Shown here piece after piece: positions 7,309 through 17,212 of a stretch of 64,000 nt of DNA. The translations under genes were made by a program, and so were the position numbers. Below the pieces are notes generated by a model. The model searched no databases. It was not told the DNA's origin and saw only the letters and a program-made list of their open reading frames with translations. This DNA comes from Bradyrhizobium sp. JYMT SZCCT0428 (GTDB lineage: Bacteria; Pseudomonadota; Alphaproteobacteria; Rhizobiales; Xanthobacteraceae): assembly GCF_018131075.1 (NCBI RefSeq), contig NZ_JAFCLS010000001.1, positions 186,001-250,000 of the forward strand, given 5' to 3'. Within the stretch, counting starts at the first letter, position 1. Every line of letters begins with the position of its first letter.

Positions 7309-8988
7309 ATGGACATCAAGGCACCCATGCGAAGTGGCGGGCATATTCTGATCGATCAACTGGCCCTGCACGGCGCCGACACCGTGTTCGGCGTGCCCGG
7401 GGAAAGCTTTCTGGCGGCGCTGGACGGCATGTACCAGAACCAGCGGGTCCGCTTCGTCAATTCCCGGCATGAGGGCGGCGCGGCCATGATGGCGGATGCC
7501 TATGGCAAGCTCACCGGAAAGCCCGGCATCGCCTTTGCAACGCGCGGCCCCGGCGCCACCAACGCCTCCGCGGGCGTTCATGTCGCGTTTCAGGATTCGA
7601 CGCCGATGATCCTGCTGCTTGGCCAGGTCGGACGGGACATGATGGAGCGCGAGGCGTTCCAGGAGATCGACTACCGCCAGATGTTCGGGCCGATGACCAA
7701 ATGGGTCGCCCAGATCGACGACGCGCGCAGAATTCCCGAATTCATCTCGCGGGCGTTTTATACGGCGACTTCCGGCCGGCCCGGGCCTGTCGTGCTGGCG
7801 CTGCCCGAGGACATGCTGACCGACGAGGCTGACGTTCCGGATGCGCAGCCTTACAAGCCGCAAACCGTCGCGCCGGGCGCGGAAAGCCTGCAACAGTTCG
7901 AGGAGTTGCTGGCCGCGGCACGCAAGCCGTTGCTGATCGTCGGCGGCGGCGGATGGAGCGATAAGGCGCGCCGCGACCTCGAAGCGTTCGCGACCGCGCA
8001 TGAGGTGCCCGTCAGCGCTTCATTCCGGTGCCAGGATTATTTCGACAATCTGCACGCTGCGTACGCCGGCCATGTCGGCATCGGCATCTCCCCGAAATTC
8101 GCCGAACGGATTCGTGACAGCGATCTGATTATTGCGCTCGGCGCCAGGCTCGGGGAAATCACGACATCGGGCTACAGCCTGTTCGACATTCCGCAGCCGA
8201 AGCAGCCGCTGGTTCACATCTATCCGGATCCGGAGGAGATCGGCCGCGTTCACGCGCCGAAACTGGGGATCATTGCCGGGAGCGCGGCGTTCGCGGCCGC
8301 GATAGCCAAGCTGAAGCCGAAGCATCAGCCGCGCGGTGATGAACTGAAGGCAGCGCACGCGGACTATCTCGCCTTCAATGAGCCGACCCGTTCGCCCGGC
8401 GATGTTCAGCTGTCGCGGATCGTACGTGATCTCAGCGAACGGCTGCCGGAGGATGCGATCATCTGCAACGGCGCCGGCAACTACGCCGTCTGGGTTCATC
8501 GCTTCTGGCGCTACCGCCAGTTCCGGACCGAACTCGCGCCGACATCCGGTTCAATGGGATACGGCTTGCCGGCGGCGGTTGCGGCCAAGCATCTGCACCC
8601 GAACCGGCCGGTGATCGCATTCGCCGGCGACGGCTGCTTCCAGATGACCGGGAACGAGTTCATGACCGCGGTCGAAAACCGGCTGCCCCTCATCGTGATC
8701 GTCTGCAACAACGGCATGTACGGAACCATCCGCATGCATCAGGAGCGGCATTATCCCGGCCGGGTGTCCGGCACCAATCTGGCGAACCCTGATTTCGCCG
8801 CGCTCGCGCGTGCCTTTGGCGGCTTCGGCGCCCGGGTCGACCGTACCGAAGATTTTGCAAAGGCCTTCGACGAGGCGGTGGCCTCGCGCTTGCCGGCGAT
8901 CATCGAACTCACGATCAGCCCGGAGGCGCTGACGCCGGCGGCTTCGCTCAGCGAAACCCGCGCCAAGGCGTTGGCCGCGGCGAAGTGA
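7309..8988 (+). CDS. Thiamine diphosphate-dependent enzyme, acetolactate synthase-like
   Basis: This 559-residue protein has the three-domain ThDP architecture. The N-terminal pyrimidine-binding domain has the cofactor-activating Glu in SRHEGGAAMMADAYG, followed by GVPGESFLAAL. A central domain follows, then the pyrophosphate domain with GDGCFQMTGNEFMTA and the CNNGMYGT end of the GDG-x(26)-NN motif. Retention of the Glu argues against glyoxylate carboligase, which has Val. True IlvB would normally sit beside ilvH, which is absent. The ATG at 7309 has GGAAGG upstream. It may be a carboligase or decarboxylase; the substrate is unknown. The 3' end converges with cinA. Confidence 0.85.
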   Translation: MDIKAPMRSGGHILIDQLALHGADTVFGVPGESFLAALDGMYQNQRVRFVNSRHEGGAAMMADAYGKLTGKPGIAFATRGPGATNASAGVHVAFQDSTPMILLLGQVGRDMMEREAFQEIDYRQMFGPMTKWVAQIDDARRIPEFISRAFYTATSGRPGPVVLALPEDMLTDEADVPDAQPYKPQTVAPGAESLQQFEELLAAARKPLLIVGGGGWSDKARRDLEAFATAHEVPVSASFRCQDYFDNLHAAYAGHVGIGISPKFAERIRDSDLIIALGARLGEITTSGYSLFDIPQPKQPLVHIYPDPEEIGRVHAPKLGIIAGSAAFAAAIAKLKPKHQPRGDELKAAHADYLAFNEPTRSPGDVQLSRIVRDLSERLPEDAIICNGAGNYAVWVHRFWRYRQFRTELAPTSGSMGYGLPAAVAAKHLHPNRPVIAFAGDGCFQMTGNEFMTAVENRLPLIVIVCNNGMYGTIRMHQERHYPGRVSGTNLANPDFAALARAFGGFGARVDRTEDFAKAFDEAVASRLPAIIELTISPEALTPAASLSETRAKALAAAK

Positions 8989-9000
8989 TGAAGCGGTTCG

Positions 9001-9603
9001 CTAGGATCTCGGCGGCCGTCGTCGCTTGACGGCGCTGCCCCGGGTCGATCGCGCGACACGCGGGCGGAGCCGGCTCACGGCCTCGCGGCGCGGTTTGACG
9101 GATGCCTGCGGTCCGCGCGCCAGCTCCATCAGCATGCGCAGCGCCTCGACCACCGAGCGCTGGCGCACGCTGGTGCGGCCGATGGCGCCAAAGCGATGTT
9201 CGCGATGCAGGATGCGGCCGTCGCGCGAGGCGACCGCGAAATGCACGAGCCCAACCGGCTTGCCGGGTGTGGCGCCACCGGGACCGGCAATGCCGGTGAT
9301 GGAGACGGCCAGATCGACGCCGGCCTTCTCCAGCGCGCCGACCGCCATCGCGGTTGCGGTTTCCTTGCTGACGGCGCCAAAGGTCGCCAGCGTCGTTACC
9401 TTGACGCCGAGCATCGCGCGCTTGGCATCGTTGGAATATGTGACAAAGCCGCGGTCGATGACGTCAGAGGAACCGGGAATATCCGTGAGCGCGCCGGCGA
9501 CCAGGCCGCCGGTGCAGGATTCCGCGGTCGCAATGGTCAGCTTGCGCATCCGGCACAGATCGAGCAGCGAGCGGGAGAGGGCGCGGGCGTCGCTGCCGCT
9601 CAT
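9001..9603 (-). CDS. CinA C-terminal domain protein (nicotinamide-nucleotide amidohydrolase)
   Basis: The motif TAESCTGGLVAGALTDIPGS and the later SITGIAGPGG identify the CinA C-terminal domain (PncC), which deamidates NMN to nicotinate mononucleotide. There is no N-terminal molybdopterin-binding-like domain, so this is the stand-alone form. The last 40 residues are basic and low in complexity (KRRRPPRS end). The gene follows ispDF by one base on the same strand, a common alphaproteobacterial pair. The ATG at 9603 was chosen. Confidence 0.9.
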   Translation of the reverse strand: MSGSDARALSRSLLDLCRMRKLTIATAESCTGGLVAGALTDIPGSSDVIDRGFVTYSNDAKRAMLGVKVTTLATFGAVSKETATAMAVGALEKAGVDLAVSITGIAGPGGATPGKPVGLVHFAVASRDGRILHREHRFGAIGRTSVRQRSVVEALRMLMELARGPQASVKPRREAVSRLRPRVARSTRGSAVKRRRPPRS

Positions 9604-9604
9604 G

Positions 9605-10786
9605 CTATTCGCTCCAGGGAAGACGAATGGTGGCGCTCGCGGTCGCGGCGATGCCTTCCTCGCGGCCGGTAAAGCCAAGCCGTTCACTGGTGGTCGCCTT
9701 GACGGCGACGCGGGAAATGTCGAGCCCGGTGATCTCGGCGATGCGCGCGCGCATGACATCGCGCAGCGGTCCGATCTTGGGCCGCTCGCAGATCAAGGTG
9801 ACCTCGAGATTGGCGATGCGGCCGCCGCGGGCGGTGACGCGATCGACCGCATATTTGAGGAACTTGTCGGAAGCGGCGCCTTTCCACTGCGGATCGCTGG
9901 GCGGGAAGTGCGAACCGATATCGCCGTCCGCCAGCGCGCCGAGGATGGCGTCGACCATGGCGTGCAGGCCGACGTCGCCGTCGGAATGGGCGAGAAAGCC
10001 GCGGGTATGCGGCACACGGACGCCGCAGATCATCAGATGATCGCCGTCGCCGAAGGCGTGCACGTCGTAGCCGGTGCCGGTCCTGATGTCGCCGAGCATG
10101 GCGCCGAGGCGGGCTTCCTCGCGGACAAAATCTTCAGGTGTCGTGAGCTTCATGTTCGCAGGATCGCCTTCAAAGGTCGCCACCGTCAATCCCGCCCATT
10201 CGGCGAGCGCGGCATCATCGGTGAAATCGCTGCGGCCCTCGCGCGCGGCGCGGCGATGCGCTTCGAGGATCACGTCGAAACGAAACGCCTGCGGCGTCTG
10301 GGCGATGCGCAGCCGCGCGCGGTCCGGCGTGGCTTCGACATCGCCGGCCTCACCAACCTGTTTGATCGTATCGGTGACGGCGATCGCAGGAACCGCGGCG
10401 CCGGTGCGGCCGGCGGCGTCGATCGCGCGCGAAATCACCGCCGGTGTTACGAAGGGCCGCGCCGCGTCGTGGATCAGAACGATGTCGGGCTTGTCGCTGG
10501 CCAGCGCCTCGAGCCCGGCGTGCACCGAGGCCTGGCGCGTTGCGCCGCCATTGGTGGGTGGTTGATGGCGCAAACCGGCGACGGCCTCGTTGAAGACCGC
10601 TGCGTCGTCGGGGTTCACAACCGGCTGCACGGCGAAGATTTCGGAGTGGCGGCAGAACGCTTCCATCGCCCGGAAGATCACGGTCTGCCCGCCGATCGTA
10701 CGGTATTGTTTGGGCCCTCCCGCGCCGGCGCGAAGTCCGCGCCCGGCTGCGACGAGAATGGCTGCTGTACGCTCAGGTTTCGGCAT
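9605..10786 (-). CDS. ispDF: Bifunctional IspD/IspF isoprenoid enzyme
   Basis: The N-terminal IspD domain (2-C-methyl-D-erythritol 4-phosphate cytidylyltransferase) begins with [14 protein letters not shown], then GGPKQYR, and includes HDAARPFV. The C-terminal IspF domain (2-C-methyl-D-erythritol 2,4-cyclodiphosphate synthase) begins [15 protein letters not shown] and has the metal-binding DxH and [11 protein letters not shown]. The fusion is typical of alphaproteobacteria and supplies non-consecutive steps of the MEP pathway. The ATG at 10786 gives 393 residues; an ATG at 10858 would add 24 unrelated residues. It lies divergent to dusB across 255 bases. Confidence 0.95.
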   Translation of the reverse strand: MPKPERTAAILVAAGRGLRAGAGGPKQYRTIGGQTVIFRAMEAFCRHSEIFAVQPVVNPDDAAVFNEAVAGLRHQPPTNGGATRQASVHAGLEALASDKPDIVLIHDAARPFVTPAVISRAIDAAGRTGAAVPAIAVTDTIKQVGEAGDVEATPDRARLRIAQTPQAFRFDVILEAHRRAAREGRSDFTDDAALAEWAGLTVATFEGDPANMKLTTPEDFVREEARLGAMLGDIRTGTGYDVHAFGDGDHLMICGVRVPHTRGFLAHSDGDVGLHAMVDAILGALADGDIGSHFPPSDPQWKGAASDKFLKYAVDRVTARGGRIANLEVTLICERPKIGPLRDVMRARIAEITGLDISRVAVKATTSERLGFTGREEGIAATASATIRLPWSE

Positions 10787-11041
10787 TTGACTCTTAGTTA
10801 CGGACGGATCGGGTTGAGGAGAGGGGATCGGGCCCCTGCGGCGCACAGCCCTTACCATGCCGAATGCGTAAAAACAGAGCGTTTCCCAATAGCTGTGGGA
10901 AAAGCAGTTTTTGTTGCAGTGCACTTGCACAAATGATAGAACTGTCTAAAGTGTAGGCATGAAGCTTGACTGCACAAGATTTGTGCTCACAATATGCGCC
11001 GACAGTAGCAATGCCGCTGCTGCCAGACCAATGAGAACACC
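10787..11041. promoter_or_regulatory. Divergent promoter region between ispDF and dusB-ntr operon
   Basis: This 255-base AT-richer interval must contain the promoter of ispDF-cinA on the minus strand and that of dusB-ntrBC-ntrYX on the plus strand. I see no convincing sigma-54 or FNR site. No gene is supported in it. Confidence 0.4.
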
Positions 11042-12076
11042 GTGACCGGCCTGGACGACCCACGCCCTAAGACGTTGAAGATAGGCGATATTTCGGTCGC
11101 TAACCGGGTTCTCCTGGCGCCGATGTCCGGCATTACCGACGCCCCCTTTCGGCGCCTTGCCGCCGCCCTTGGGGCGGGACTCGTGGTCTCCGAGATGACC
11201 GCCAGTGACGATCTCGTGCATGGCCGGCCGATGTCGGTGTTGCGCTGCGAGGCGACCGGGATCGGCCCGCACGTGGTTCAGCTCGCAGGCTGTCAAACCC
11301 ACTGGATGTCGGAAGGGGCGAGGGTTGCCGAGGCTGCCGGTGCCGACATCATCGATATCAATATGGGTTGCCCGGCGCGGCACGTGACCGGCGGCCAGTC
11401 CGGCTCGGCGCTGATGCGCGATCTCGACCACGCGCTGAAACTGATCGAAGCGACGATCGCTGCGGTCAAGGTTCCGGTGACGCTGAAGATGCGGCTCGGC
11501 TGGGACCATGGCTCTCTCAACGCCCCCGAACTCGCGCGGCGCGCGGAAGCCGCCGGCGTGCAGATGATCACGGTGCACGGCCGCACGCGCTCCCAGTTCT
11601 ACAAGGGCGAGGCGGACTGGAGCGCGGTGCGCGCGGTCAAGGATGCGATCACGGTGCCGCTCGTCGTCAATGGCGACATCGCGTCGTTCGAGAAGGCGGT
11701 CAGCGCGCTCGAAATGTCTGGCGCCGATGCCGTGATGATCGGGCGCGGTGCGCAGGGGCAGCCCTGGCTGCCCGGCCAGATCGGACGCCAGCTGGAAACC
11801 GGAAAGCCCGAAGCCGCTCCCTCGCTGGCGGAACAGCTCGCCCACATCCGCGCGCTCTATGACGAAGTCTGCCGCCTCTACGGTTTGCGCATTGGCCTCA
11901 AGCACGCGCGCAAGCATCTCGGCTGGGCGCTCGATATCGCTGCCGACTGCAGCCGCGCGCCGGCGGAGAAGCTCAAGAGCTGGCGGCAAAAGATACTGAC
12001 GTCGGAGAATTCGCACCGGGTACATCGATCGCTCCAAGACGCCTACGACGATTTTGCATGGAGTGCTGCAGCATGA
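11042..12076 (+). CDS. dusB: tRNA-dihydrouridine synthase (DusB/NifR3)
   Basis: This FMN enzyme reduces specific uridines in the tRNA D-loop. The TIM-barrel start [15 protein letters not shown], the catalytic Cys in NMGCPARHV, the GGQSGSAL segment and [14 protein letters not shown] identify the family. It is 344 residues, starting at GTG 11042 with a GAGAA site upstream. As in other alphaproteobacteria it is the first gene before ntrBC (historically nifR3). Its ATGA stop overlaps the ntrB start, which implies coupled expression with nitrogen regulation. Confidence 0.95.
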   Translation: MTGLDDPRPKTLKIGDISVANRVLLAPMSGITDAPFRRLAAALGAGLVVSEMTASDDLVHGRPMSVLRCEATGIGPHVVQLAGCQTHWMSEGARVAEAAGADIIDINMGCPARHVTGGQSGSALMRDLDHALKLIEATIAAVKVPVTLKMRLGWDHGSLNAPELARRAEAAGVQMITVHGRTRSQFYKGEADWSAVRAVKDAITVPLVVNGDIASFEKAVSALEMSGADAVMIGRGAQGQPWLPGQIGRQLETGKPEAAPSLAEQLAHIRALYDEVCRLYGLRIGLKHARKHLGWALDIAADCSRAPAEKLKSWRQKILTSENSHRVHRSLQDAYDDFAWSAAA

Positions 12077-13248
12077 ATTCGGCCGCAGAACAACGCCGGC
12101 GTCTGCCGTCCGAAAGCGATGCGATTCTCAATGCGCTGCCGAATCCGGTGCTGCTGATCGCGCCCGACGGGCGCATCATCGACGCCAACATCGCAGCCGA
12201 ATCGTTCTTCGAGATTTCGACCCAGTTCCTGCAACGGCAGTCGCTGAAGGAACTGGTGCCATTCGGCAGTCCGCTGCTGGCGCTGATCGATCAGGTGCGA
12301 TCGAGCGGCTCGCCGGTCAACGAATACAAGGTCGATCTCGGCACGCCCAGGATCGGCGGCGACCGCCAGGTCGATCTTCACGTTGCGCCGCTGACGGAGC
12401 GGCCGGGCCACATCGTCGTGATGCTGCAGGAGCGCACCATCGCCGACAAGATGGACCGGCAATTGACGCATCGGAGCGCGGCGCGTTCGGTGATCGCGCT
12501 GGCGGCGATGCTGGCGCATGAAATCAAGAACCCGCTGTCCGGCATTCGCGGCGCCGCGCAATTGCTCGAGCAGGCGGCCTCGTCCGAGGACCGGATGCTG
12601 ACGCGCCTGATCTGCGACGAGGCCGACCGCATCGTCACGCTGGTCGACCGTATGGAAGTGTTCGGCGACGACCGGCCGGTGGCGCGCGGTCCCGTCAATA
12701 TTCATTCCGTGCTCGACCACGTCAAACGGCTGGCGCAATCGGGCTTTGCCCGCAACGTCCGCTTCGTCGAGGAATACGATCCGTCGCTGCCGCCGGTGCT
12801 GGCCAATCAGGACCAGCTCATTCAGGTCTTCCTCAATCTGGTGAAGAACGCCGCCGAGGCGGTCGCTGATCTCGGCAGCGATGCTGAAATCCAGCTTACC
12901 ACCGCGTTCCGCCCGGGGGTTCGCCTGTCGGTGCCGGGCAAGAAGTCGCGGGTATCGCTGCCGCTTGAATTCTGCGTCAAGGACAACGGCTCCGGCGTGC
13001 CGGAAGACCTGTTGCCGAACCTGTTCGATCCGTTCGTGACCACTAAGCAAACCGGGAGCGGGCTCGGTCTCGCGCTCGTCGCAAAAATCGTCGGCGATCA
13101 CGGCGGTATCATCGAATGCGAATCCCAGCCGCGGAAGACGACCTTCCGCGTGCTGCTGCCGATGTTCAGCTCCACTAAACAATTCGACCAAAGCAATCGC
13201 GATGACGTTTCGGGTACGCCATCGCCTGCCTCACAGGCCGCAAGATGA
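12073..13248 (+). CDS. ntrB: Nitrogen regulation sensor histidine kinase NtrB
   Basis: This cytosolic kinase/phosphatase of NtrC is controlled by PII proteins. An N-terminal PAS domain (residues about 15-110) is followed by the DHp box with phosphorylated His149 in [12 protein letters not shown], and then by an HATPase domain with [18 protein letters not shown] and [13 protein letters not shown]. It is 391 residues. The ATG at 12073 overlaps the dusB stop. Six bases separate it from ntrC. Confidence 0.96.
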   Translation: MNSAAEQRRRLPSESDAILNALPNPVLLIAPDGRIIDANIAAESFFEISTQFLQRQSLKELVPFGSPLLALIDQVRSSGSPVNEYKVDLGTPRIGGDRQVDLHVAPLTERPGHIVVMLQERTIADKMDRQLTHRSAARSVIALAAMLAHEIKNPLSGIRGAAQLLEQAASSEDRMLTRLICDEADRIVTLVDRMEVFGDDRPVARGPVNIHSVLDHVKRLAQSGFARNVRFVEEYDPSLPPVLANQDQLIQVFLNLVKNAAEAVADLGSDAEIQLTTAFRPGVRLSVPGKKSRVSLPLEFCVKDNGSGVPEDLLPNLFDPFVTTKQTGSGLGLALVAKIVGDHGGIIECESQPRKTTFRVLLPMFSSTKQFDQSNRDDVSGTPSPASQAAR

Positions 13249-13254
13249 GGAATA

Positions 13255-14700
13255 ATGATGCCCGCAGGTAGCATACTTGTCGCTGATGACGACACCGCCA
13301 TCCGCACAGTTCTAAACCAGGCTCTCTCGCGCGCCGGATACGAGGTGCGCCTGACCGGAAACGCGGCGACGCTGTGGCGATGGGTGAGCCAGGGCGAGGG
13401 CGACCTCGTAATCACCGACGTCGTGATGCCCGACGAGAACGCGTTCGACCTGCTGCCGCGGATCAAGAAGATGCGGCCGAACCTTCCCGTTATCGTCATG
13501 AGCGCGCAGAACACCTTCATGACGGCAATCCGGGCCTCGGAGCGCGGCGCCTATGAATATCTGCCGAAGCCGTTCGACCTGAAGGAGCTGATCACCATCG
13601 TCGGGCGCGCCTTGGCGGAGCCAAAGGAGCGGGTGGCGAGTTCTGCCGACGAAGGTGAATTCGATTCCATTCCGCTGGTCGGCCGCTCGCCGGCGATGCA
13701 GGAAATCTATCGCGTGCTGGCGCGTCTGATGCAGACCGACCTCACCGTGATGATCTCCGGCGAATCCGGCACCGGCAAGGAACTGGTCGCTCGCGCGCTG
13801 CATGATTACGGCAAGCGGCGAAATGGCCCCTTCGTGGCGGTCAACATGGCGGCAATCCCGCGCGACCTGATCGAGTCCGAACTGTTCGGCCATGAACGCG
13901 GCGCGTTCACCGGCGCCAATACGCGGGCCTCCGGCCGGTTCGAACAGGCCGAGGGTGGTACGCTGTTTCTCGACGAAATCGGCGACATGCCGATGGAAGC
14001 GCAGACCAGGTTGCTGCGGGTACTGCAGCAGGGCGAATACACCACCGTTGGCGGGCGAACCCCGATCAAGACCGACGTGCGGATCGTGGCGGCGAGCAAC
14101 AAGGATTTGCGCATCCTGATTCAGCAGGGCCTGTTCCGGGAAGACCTGTTCTTCCGTCTCAACGTGGTGCCGCTGCGGCTGCCGCCGCTGCGCGAGCGCA
14201 TCGAGGATCTGCCCGACCTGATCCGGCATTTCTTCTCGCTCGCCGAGAAAGACGGGCTGCCGCCCAAGAAGCTGGACACGCTGGCGCTGGAGCGGCTCAA
14301 GCAGCACCGCTGGCCCGGCAACGTGCGCGAGCTTGAAAATCTCGCGCGCCGCCTGGCAGCGCTCTATCCGCAGGACGTCATCACGGGTTCAGTGATCGAC
14401 GGCGAGTTGGCGCCGCCCGCCGTGGCTTCGGGGGGCAATGCGCCGCTCGGTGTCGAGAATCTCGGCGGCGCGGTCGAGGCCTACCTGTCGTCGCACTTCT
14501 CGGGCTTCCCGAACGGCGTGCCACCGCCGGGCCTCTACCATCGCATCCTCAAGGAAATCGAGGTGCCGCTGCTCACGGCGGCGCTCGCGGCGACACGCGG
14601 CAACCAAATCCGTGCCGCCGATTTGCTCGGCCTCAACCGCAACACGCTGCGGAAGAAGATCCGGGATCTGGATATTCAGGTCTACCGCAGCGGGGGCTAG
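13255..14700 (+). CDS. ntrC: Nitrogen regulator NtrC, sigma-54 activator
   Basis: The receiver domain carries the acceptor Asp near residue 55 in [12 protein letters not shown]. The AAA+ domain has Walker A GESGTGKE, the intact sigma-54 contact loop GAFTGA and Walker [15 protein letters not shown] Fis-type DNA-binding helix stands at the C-terminus ([17 protein letters not shown]). It activates nitrogen-scavenging genes when phosphorylated by NtrB. It is 481 residues from 13255; the next codon is also ATG. Confidence 0.97.
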   Translation: MMPAGSILVADDDTAIRTVLNQALSRAGYEVRLTGNAATLWRWVSQGEGDLVITDVVMPDENAFDLLPRIKKMRPNLPVIVMSAQNTFMTAIRASERGAYEYLPKPFDLKELITIVGRALAEPKERVASSADEGEFDSIPLVGRSPAMQEIYRVLARLMQTDLTVMISGESGTGKELVARALHDYGKRRNGPFVAVNMAAIPRDLIESELFGHERGAFTGANTRASGRFEQAEGGTLFLDEIGDMPMEAQTRLLRVLQQGEYTTVGGRTPIKTDVRIVAASNKDLRILIQQGLFREDLFFRLNVVPLRLPPLRERIEDLPDLIRHFFSLAEKDGLPPKKLDTLALERLKQHRWPGNVRELENLARRLAALYPQDVITGSVIDGELAPPAVASGGNAPLGVENLGGAVEAYLSSHFSGFPNGVPPPGLYHRILKEIEVPLLTAALAATRGNQIRAADLLGLNRNTLRKKIRDLDIQVYRSGG

Positions 14701-14846
14701 CCGGTTAGATCTCGTCGAAATACTGGAACAGAACGCTTTCGCGGCGGGGTGCGCCGCGGAATTGTCGCAATTTGGCAACATTGTGATATGAATGCATCAG
14801 TCCGCGGCAGGCGGACACAAAGCCTTTCAGCTCACCGATTGCCGGA

Positions 14847-17195
14847 ATGACCACCGCAGAGACCTCGGCGCCTACATTTGACCCGTCGCTTGCCCAATCC
14901 ACAGGAGGAATCCTGCGGAAATGGGTGGCGCCGTTTGCGGTCGGGATCGCGCTGCTATCGGCGTTCCTGACCTTTGTCGTGCTGAGCGGCCTGACGCCGA
15001 TCGAACCTTCGCGCAACGTCGTCTACTCCTTCCTGTTGATCAATGCGGCGACCATCCTGCTGCTGGTTGCCATCATCATCCGCGAAGTCTGGCTGGTGGT
15101 GCAGGCGCGGCGCCGTGGCAGGGCGGCGGCAAGGCTGCACGTCCAGATCGTGGGTCTGTTCTCGGTGATTGCCGTGCTGCCGGCGGTGCTGGTGGCGATC
15201 GTGGCCAACGTCACCATCGATCGCGGTCTCGACCGGCTATTCTCGGGCCCGACGCGGGAGGTGATCCAGAATTCGCTGATCATCGCGCGGGCCTACACTT
15301 ACGAGCACGCGCAGCTCATCAATGGCGACATCCTGGGCATGGCCAATGATATCGCCAACGCGTGGCCGTTGTTCGTGCAGGACCGGCGTACGTTTCTGGA
15401 ATTGCTGACGGCGAGCGCCTCCAAGCGCAACTTGCCGGGCACCATGCTGCTCGACAAGGAAGGCAACGTCGTAGTGTCTGCGCAAACCGGCATCAGGCAA
15501 GCCTTTGCGACGCCGCCAAAGGAACTGCTCGACAATGTCGGCGAGGACAAACCCGAGATTTCGGTTTTCCCGGAGGAAAATTACGTCGCAGCGGTGGTCC
15601 GGCTGCGGGCTTTCGACGATACCTTTCTCTACGTCGCGCGTCTGCTCGATCCACGCGTGGTTGGGCAGCTGCGGCAGACCCAGGCCAGCGTCGCCGAATA
15701 TGCCCAGATTGAAGCACGCCGGCTCGGCATCCAGGTCGCCTTCGCGCTGATGTTCGCTGTGATCGCGCTGACGATCCTGATGGCGTCGGTGCTGATCGGC
15801 TTGAACTTTGCCAACTGGCTCGTGGCGCCGATCCGTAATTTGATGAGCGCCGCCAACATCGTCTCCACCGGCGATCTGCATGTCCAGGTACCCGTCCATA
15901 AATCGGAAGGCGATCTGGCCCAATTGGGCGAGACCTTCAACAAGATGACCCAGGAACTGCGCACTCAGCGCGACGAACTGGTCAGCGCCAGCGACCTGAT
16001 CGATAGCCGCCGCCGTTTCATCGAAGCGGTGCTGTCCTCGGCCAGCGCCGGCATCATCGGCGTCGATGCCTCCGGCAGTGTCGGCATCCTGAACCGTTCG
16101 GCGGAAAAACTCATCGGTCATGTGGAATCAGAAACGCTCGACCATCCGCTGTCGGATGTGCTGCCCGAACTCGACGACATGATGAAAACCGCGCGCGAGG
16201 GTACGCAAAAGCTGGTGCAGGGCCAGATCACCATCACCCGCGACGGCCATGAGAGCAATCTGTCGGTCCGCGTCACTGCCGAACAGACCGGGCAATCGCG
16301 CGACAGTTACATCATCACGCTCGACGACATCACGGATCTGGTCTCCGCGCAGCGCACCTCGGCCTGGGGCGACGTCGCGCGCCGCATCGCCCACGAAATC
16401 AAGAATCCGCTGACGCCGATCCAGCTTTCGGCCGAACGTATCCGCCGCAAGTTCGGCAAGGTCATTGTCGAGGACAAGGGCATCTTCGAGCAATGTACCG
16501 ACACCATCGTGCGCCAGGTCGACGACATCAGGCGGATGGTCGACGAGTTCTCTCGCTTTGCGCGGATGCCGAAGCCGGTAATGGAAGGCGAGGACGTCGC
16601 CGATACCGTTCGGCAGGCGGTATTCCTGATGAAGGTCGGGCATCCCGACCTCGATATCGAGACCGAAATCAAGCAAGATCCGATCCGGGCGCAGTTCGAC
16701 CGCCGGCTGATCTCGCAGGCTTTGACCAACATCATCAAGAACGCGACCGAAGCAATCGAGCAGGTTCCGCCGGACGAGCTTGGCAAGGGTCGTATCGATG
16801 TCGTCGCCGCGCAGGAGAACGACGACATCGTGATCGATGTGATCGACAACGGTATCGGCCTGCCGAAGACGGCTCGCGCGCGCCTGCTAGAGCCTTACGT
16901 GACGACGCGGCAGAAAGGCACCGGGCTTGGGCTCGCGATCGTCGGGCGGGTGCTGGAAGACCATGGCGGCCGCATCGAGCTCAAGGATGCCTCTGACTTC
17001 CGGCCGGGGCAGCGTGGGGCCTGGATGCGGCTGCGCTTTGCCGTGTCCGGCCAGGCGCCGAAGGCTGAAGCGAAAGAACCGGCTGCGGCCGTAAAAGAGC
17101 AGGGCGGCGAAACAAAAGCGCCGGCTTCCGAAACCAATGAGGCGGCAAACGCGACTAATGATGAACCAAAAATCAAAGCCGCAACAGGCAACTGA
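14847..17195 (+). CDS. ntrY: Nitrogen-related sensor histidine kinase NtrY
   Basis: This membrane kinase of the NtrY/NtrX pair has 782 residues. Three N-terminal hydrophobic segments (within residues about 25-125), a periplasmic region and another segment near 300-325 are followed by a HAMP domain and a PAS domain (about 395-490). The HisKA box with [17 protein letters not shown] lies near residue 513, and the HATPase domain contains NIIKNATEAIEQ and GTGLGLAIVGRV. The C-terminal tail is Ala/Glu/Lys-rich and low in complexity. NtrYX has been linked to nitrate and redox responses in alphaproteobacteria. It ends 17 bases before ntrX. Confidence 0.95.
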   Translation: MTTAETSAPTFDPSLAQSTGGILRKWVAPFAVGIALLSAFLTFVVLSGLTPIEPSRNVVYSFLLINAATILLLVAIIIREVWLVVQARRRGRAAARLHVQIVGLFSVIAVLPAVLVAIVANVTIDRGLDRLFSGPTREVIQNSLIIARAYTYEHAQLINGDILGMANDIANAWPLFVQDRRTFLELLTASASKRNLPGTMLLDKEGNVVVSAQTGIRQAFATPPKELLDNVGEDKPEISVFPEENYVAAVVRLRAFDDTFLYVARLLDPRVVGQLRQTQASVAEYAQIEARRLGIQVAFALMFAVIALTILMASVLIGLNFANWLVAPIRNLMSAANIVSTGDLHVQVPVHKSEGDLAQLGETFNKMTQELRTQRDELVSASDLIDSRRRFIEAVLSSASAGIIGVDASGSVGILNRSAEKLIGHVESETLDHPLSDVLPELDDMMKTAREGTQKLVQGQITITRDGHESNLSVRVTAEQTGQSRDSYIITLDDITDLVSAQRTSAWGDVARRIAHEIKNPLTPIQLSAERIRRKFGKVIVEDKGIFEQCTDTIVRQVDDIRRMVDEFSRFARMPKPVMEGEDVADTVRQAVFLMKVGHPDLDIETEIKQDPIRAQFDRRLISQALTNIIKNATEAIEQVPPDELGKGRIDVVAAQENDDIVIDVIDNGIGLPKTARARLLEPYVTTRQKGTGLGLAIVGRVLEDHGGRIELKDASDFRPGQRGAWMRLRFAVSGQAPKAEAKEPAAAVKEQGGETKAPASETNEAANATNDEPKIKAATGN

Positions 17196-17212
17196 CAAGA
17201 CAGGTGTAACCC

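Noticed and set aside
9026..10936. 636-codon plus-strand frame over cinA and ispDF
   Set aside because: It is a shadow of two well-recognised minus-strand enzymes, with no ribosome site or domain.
11042..12076. Long minus-strand frame over dusB (10946-12037)
   Set aside because: It is antisense to dusB, which has all family motifs on the plus strand.
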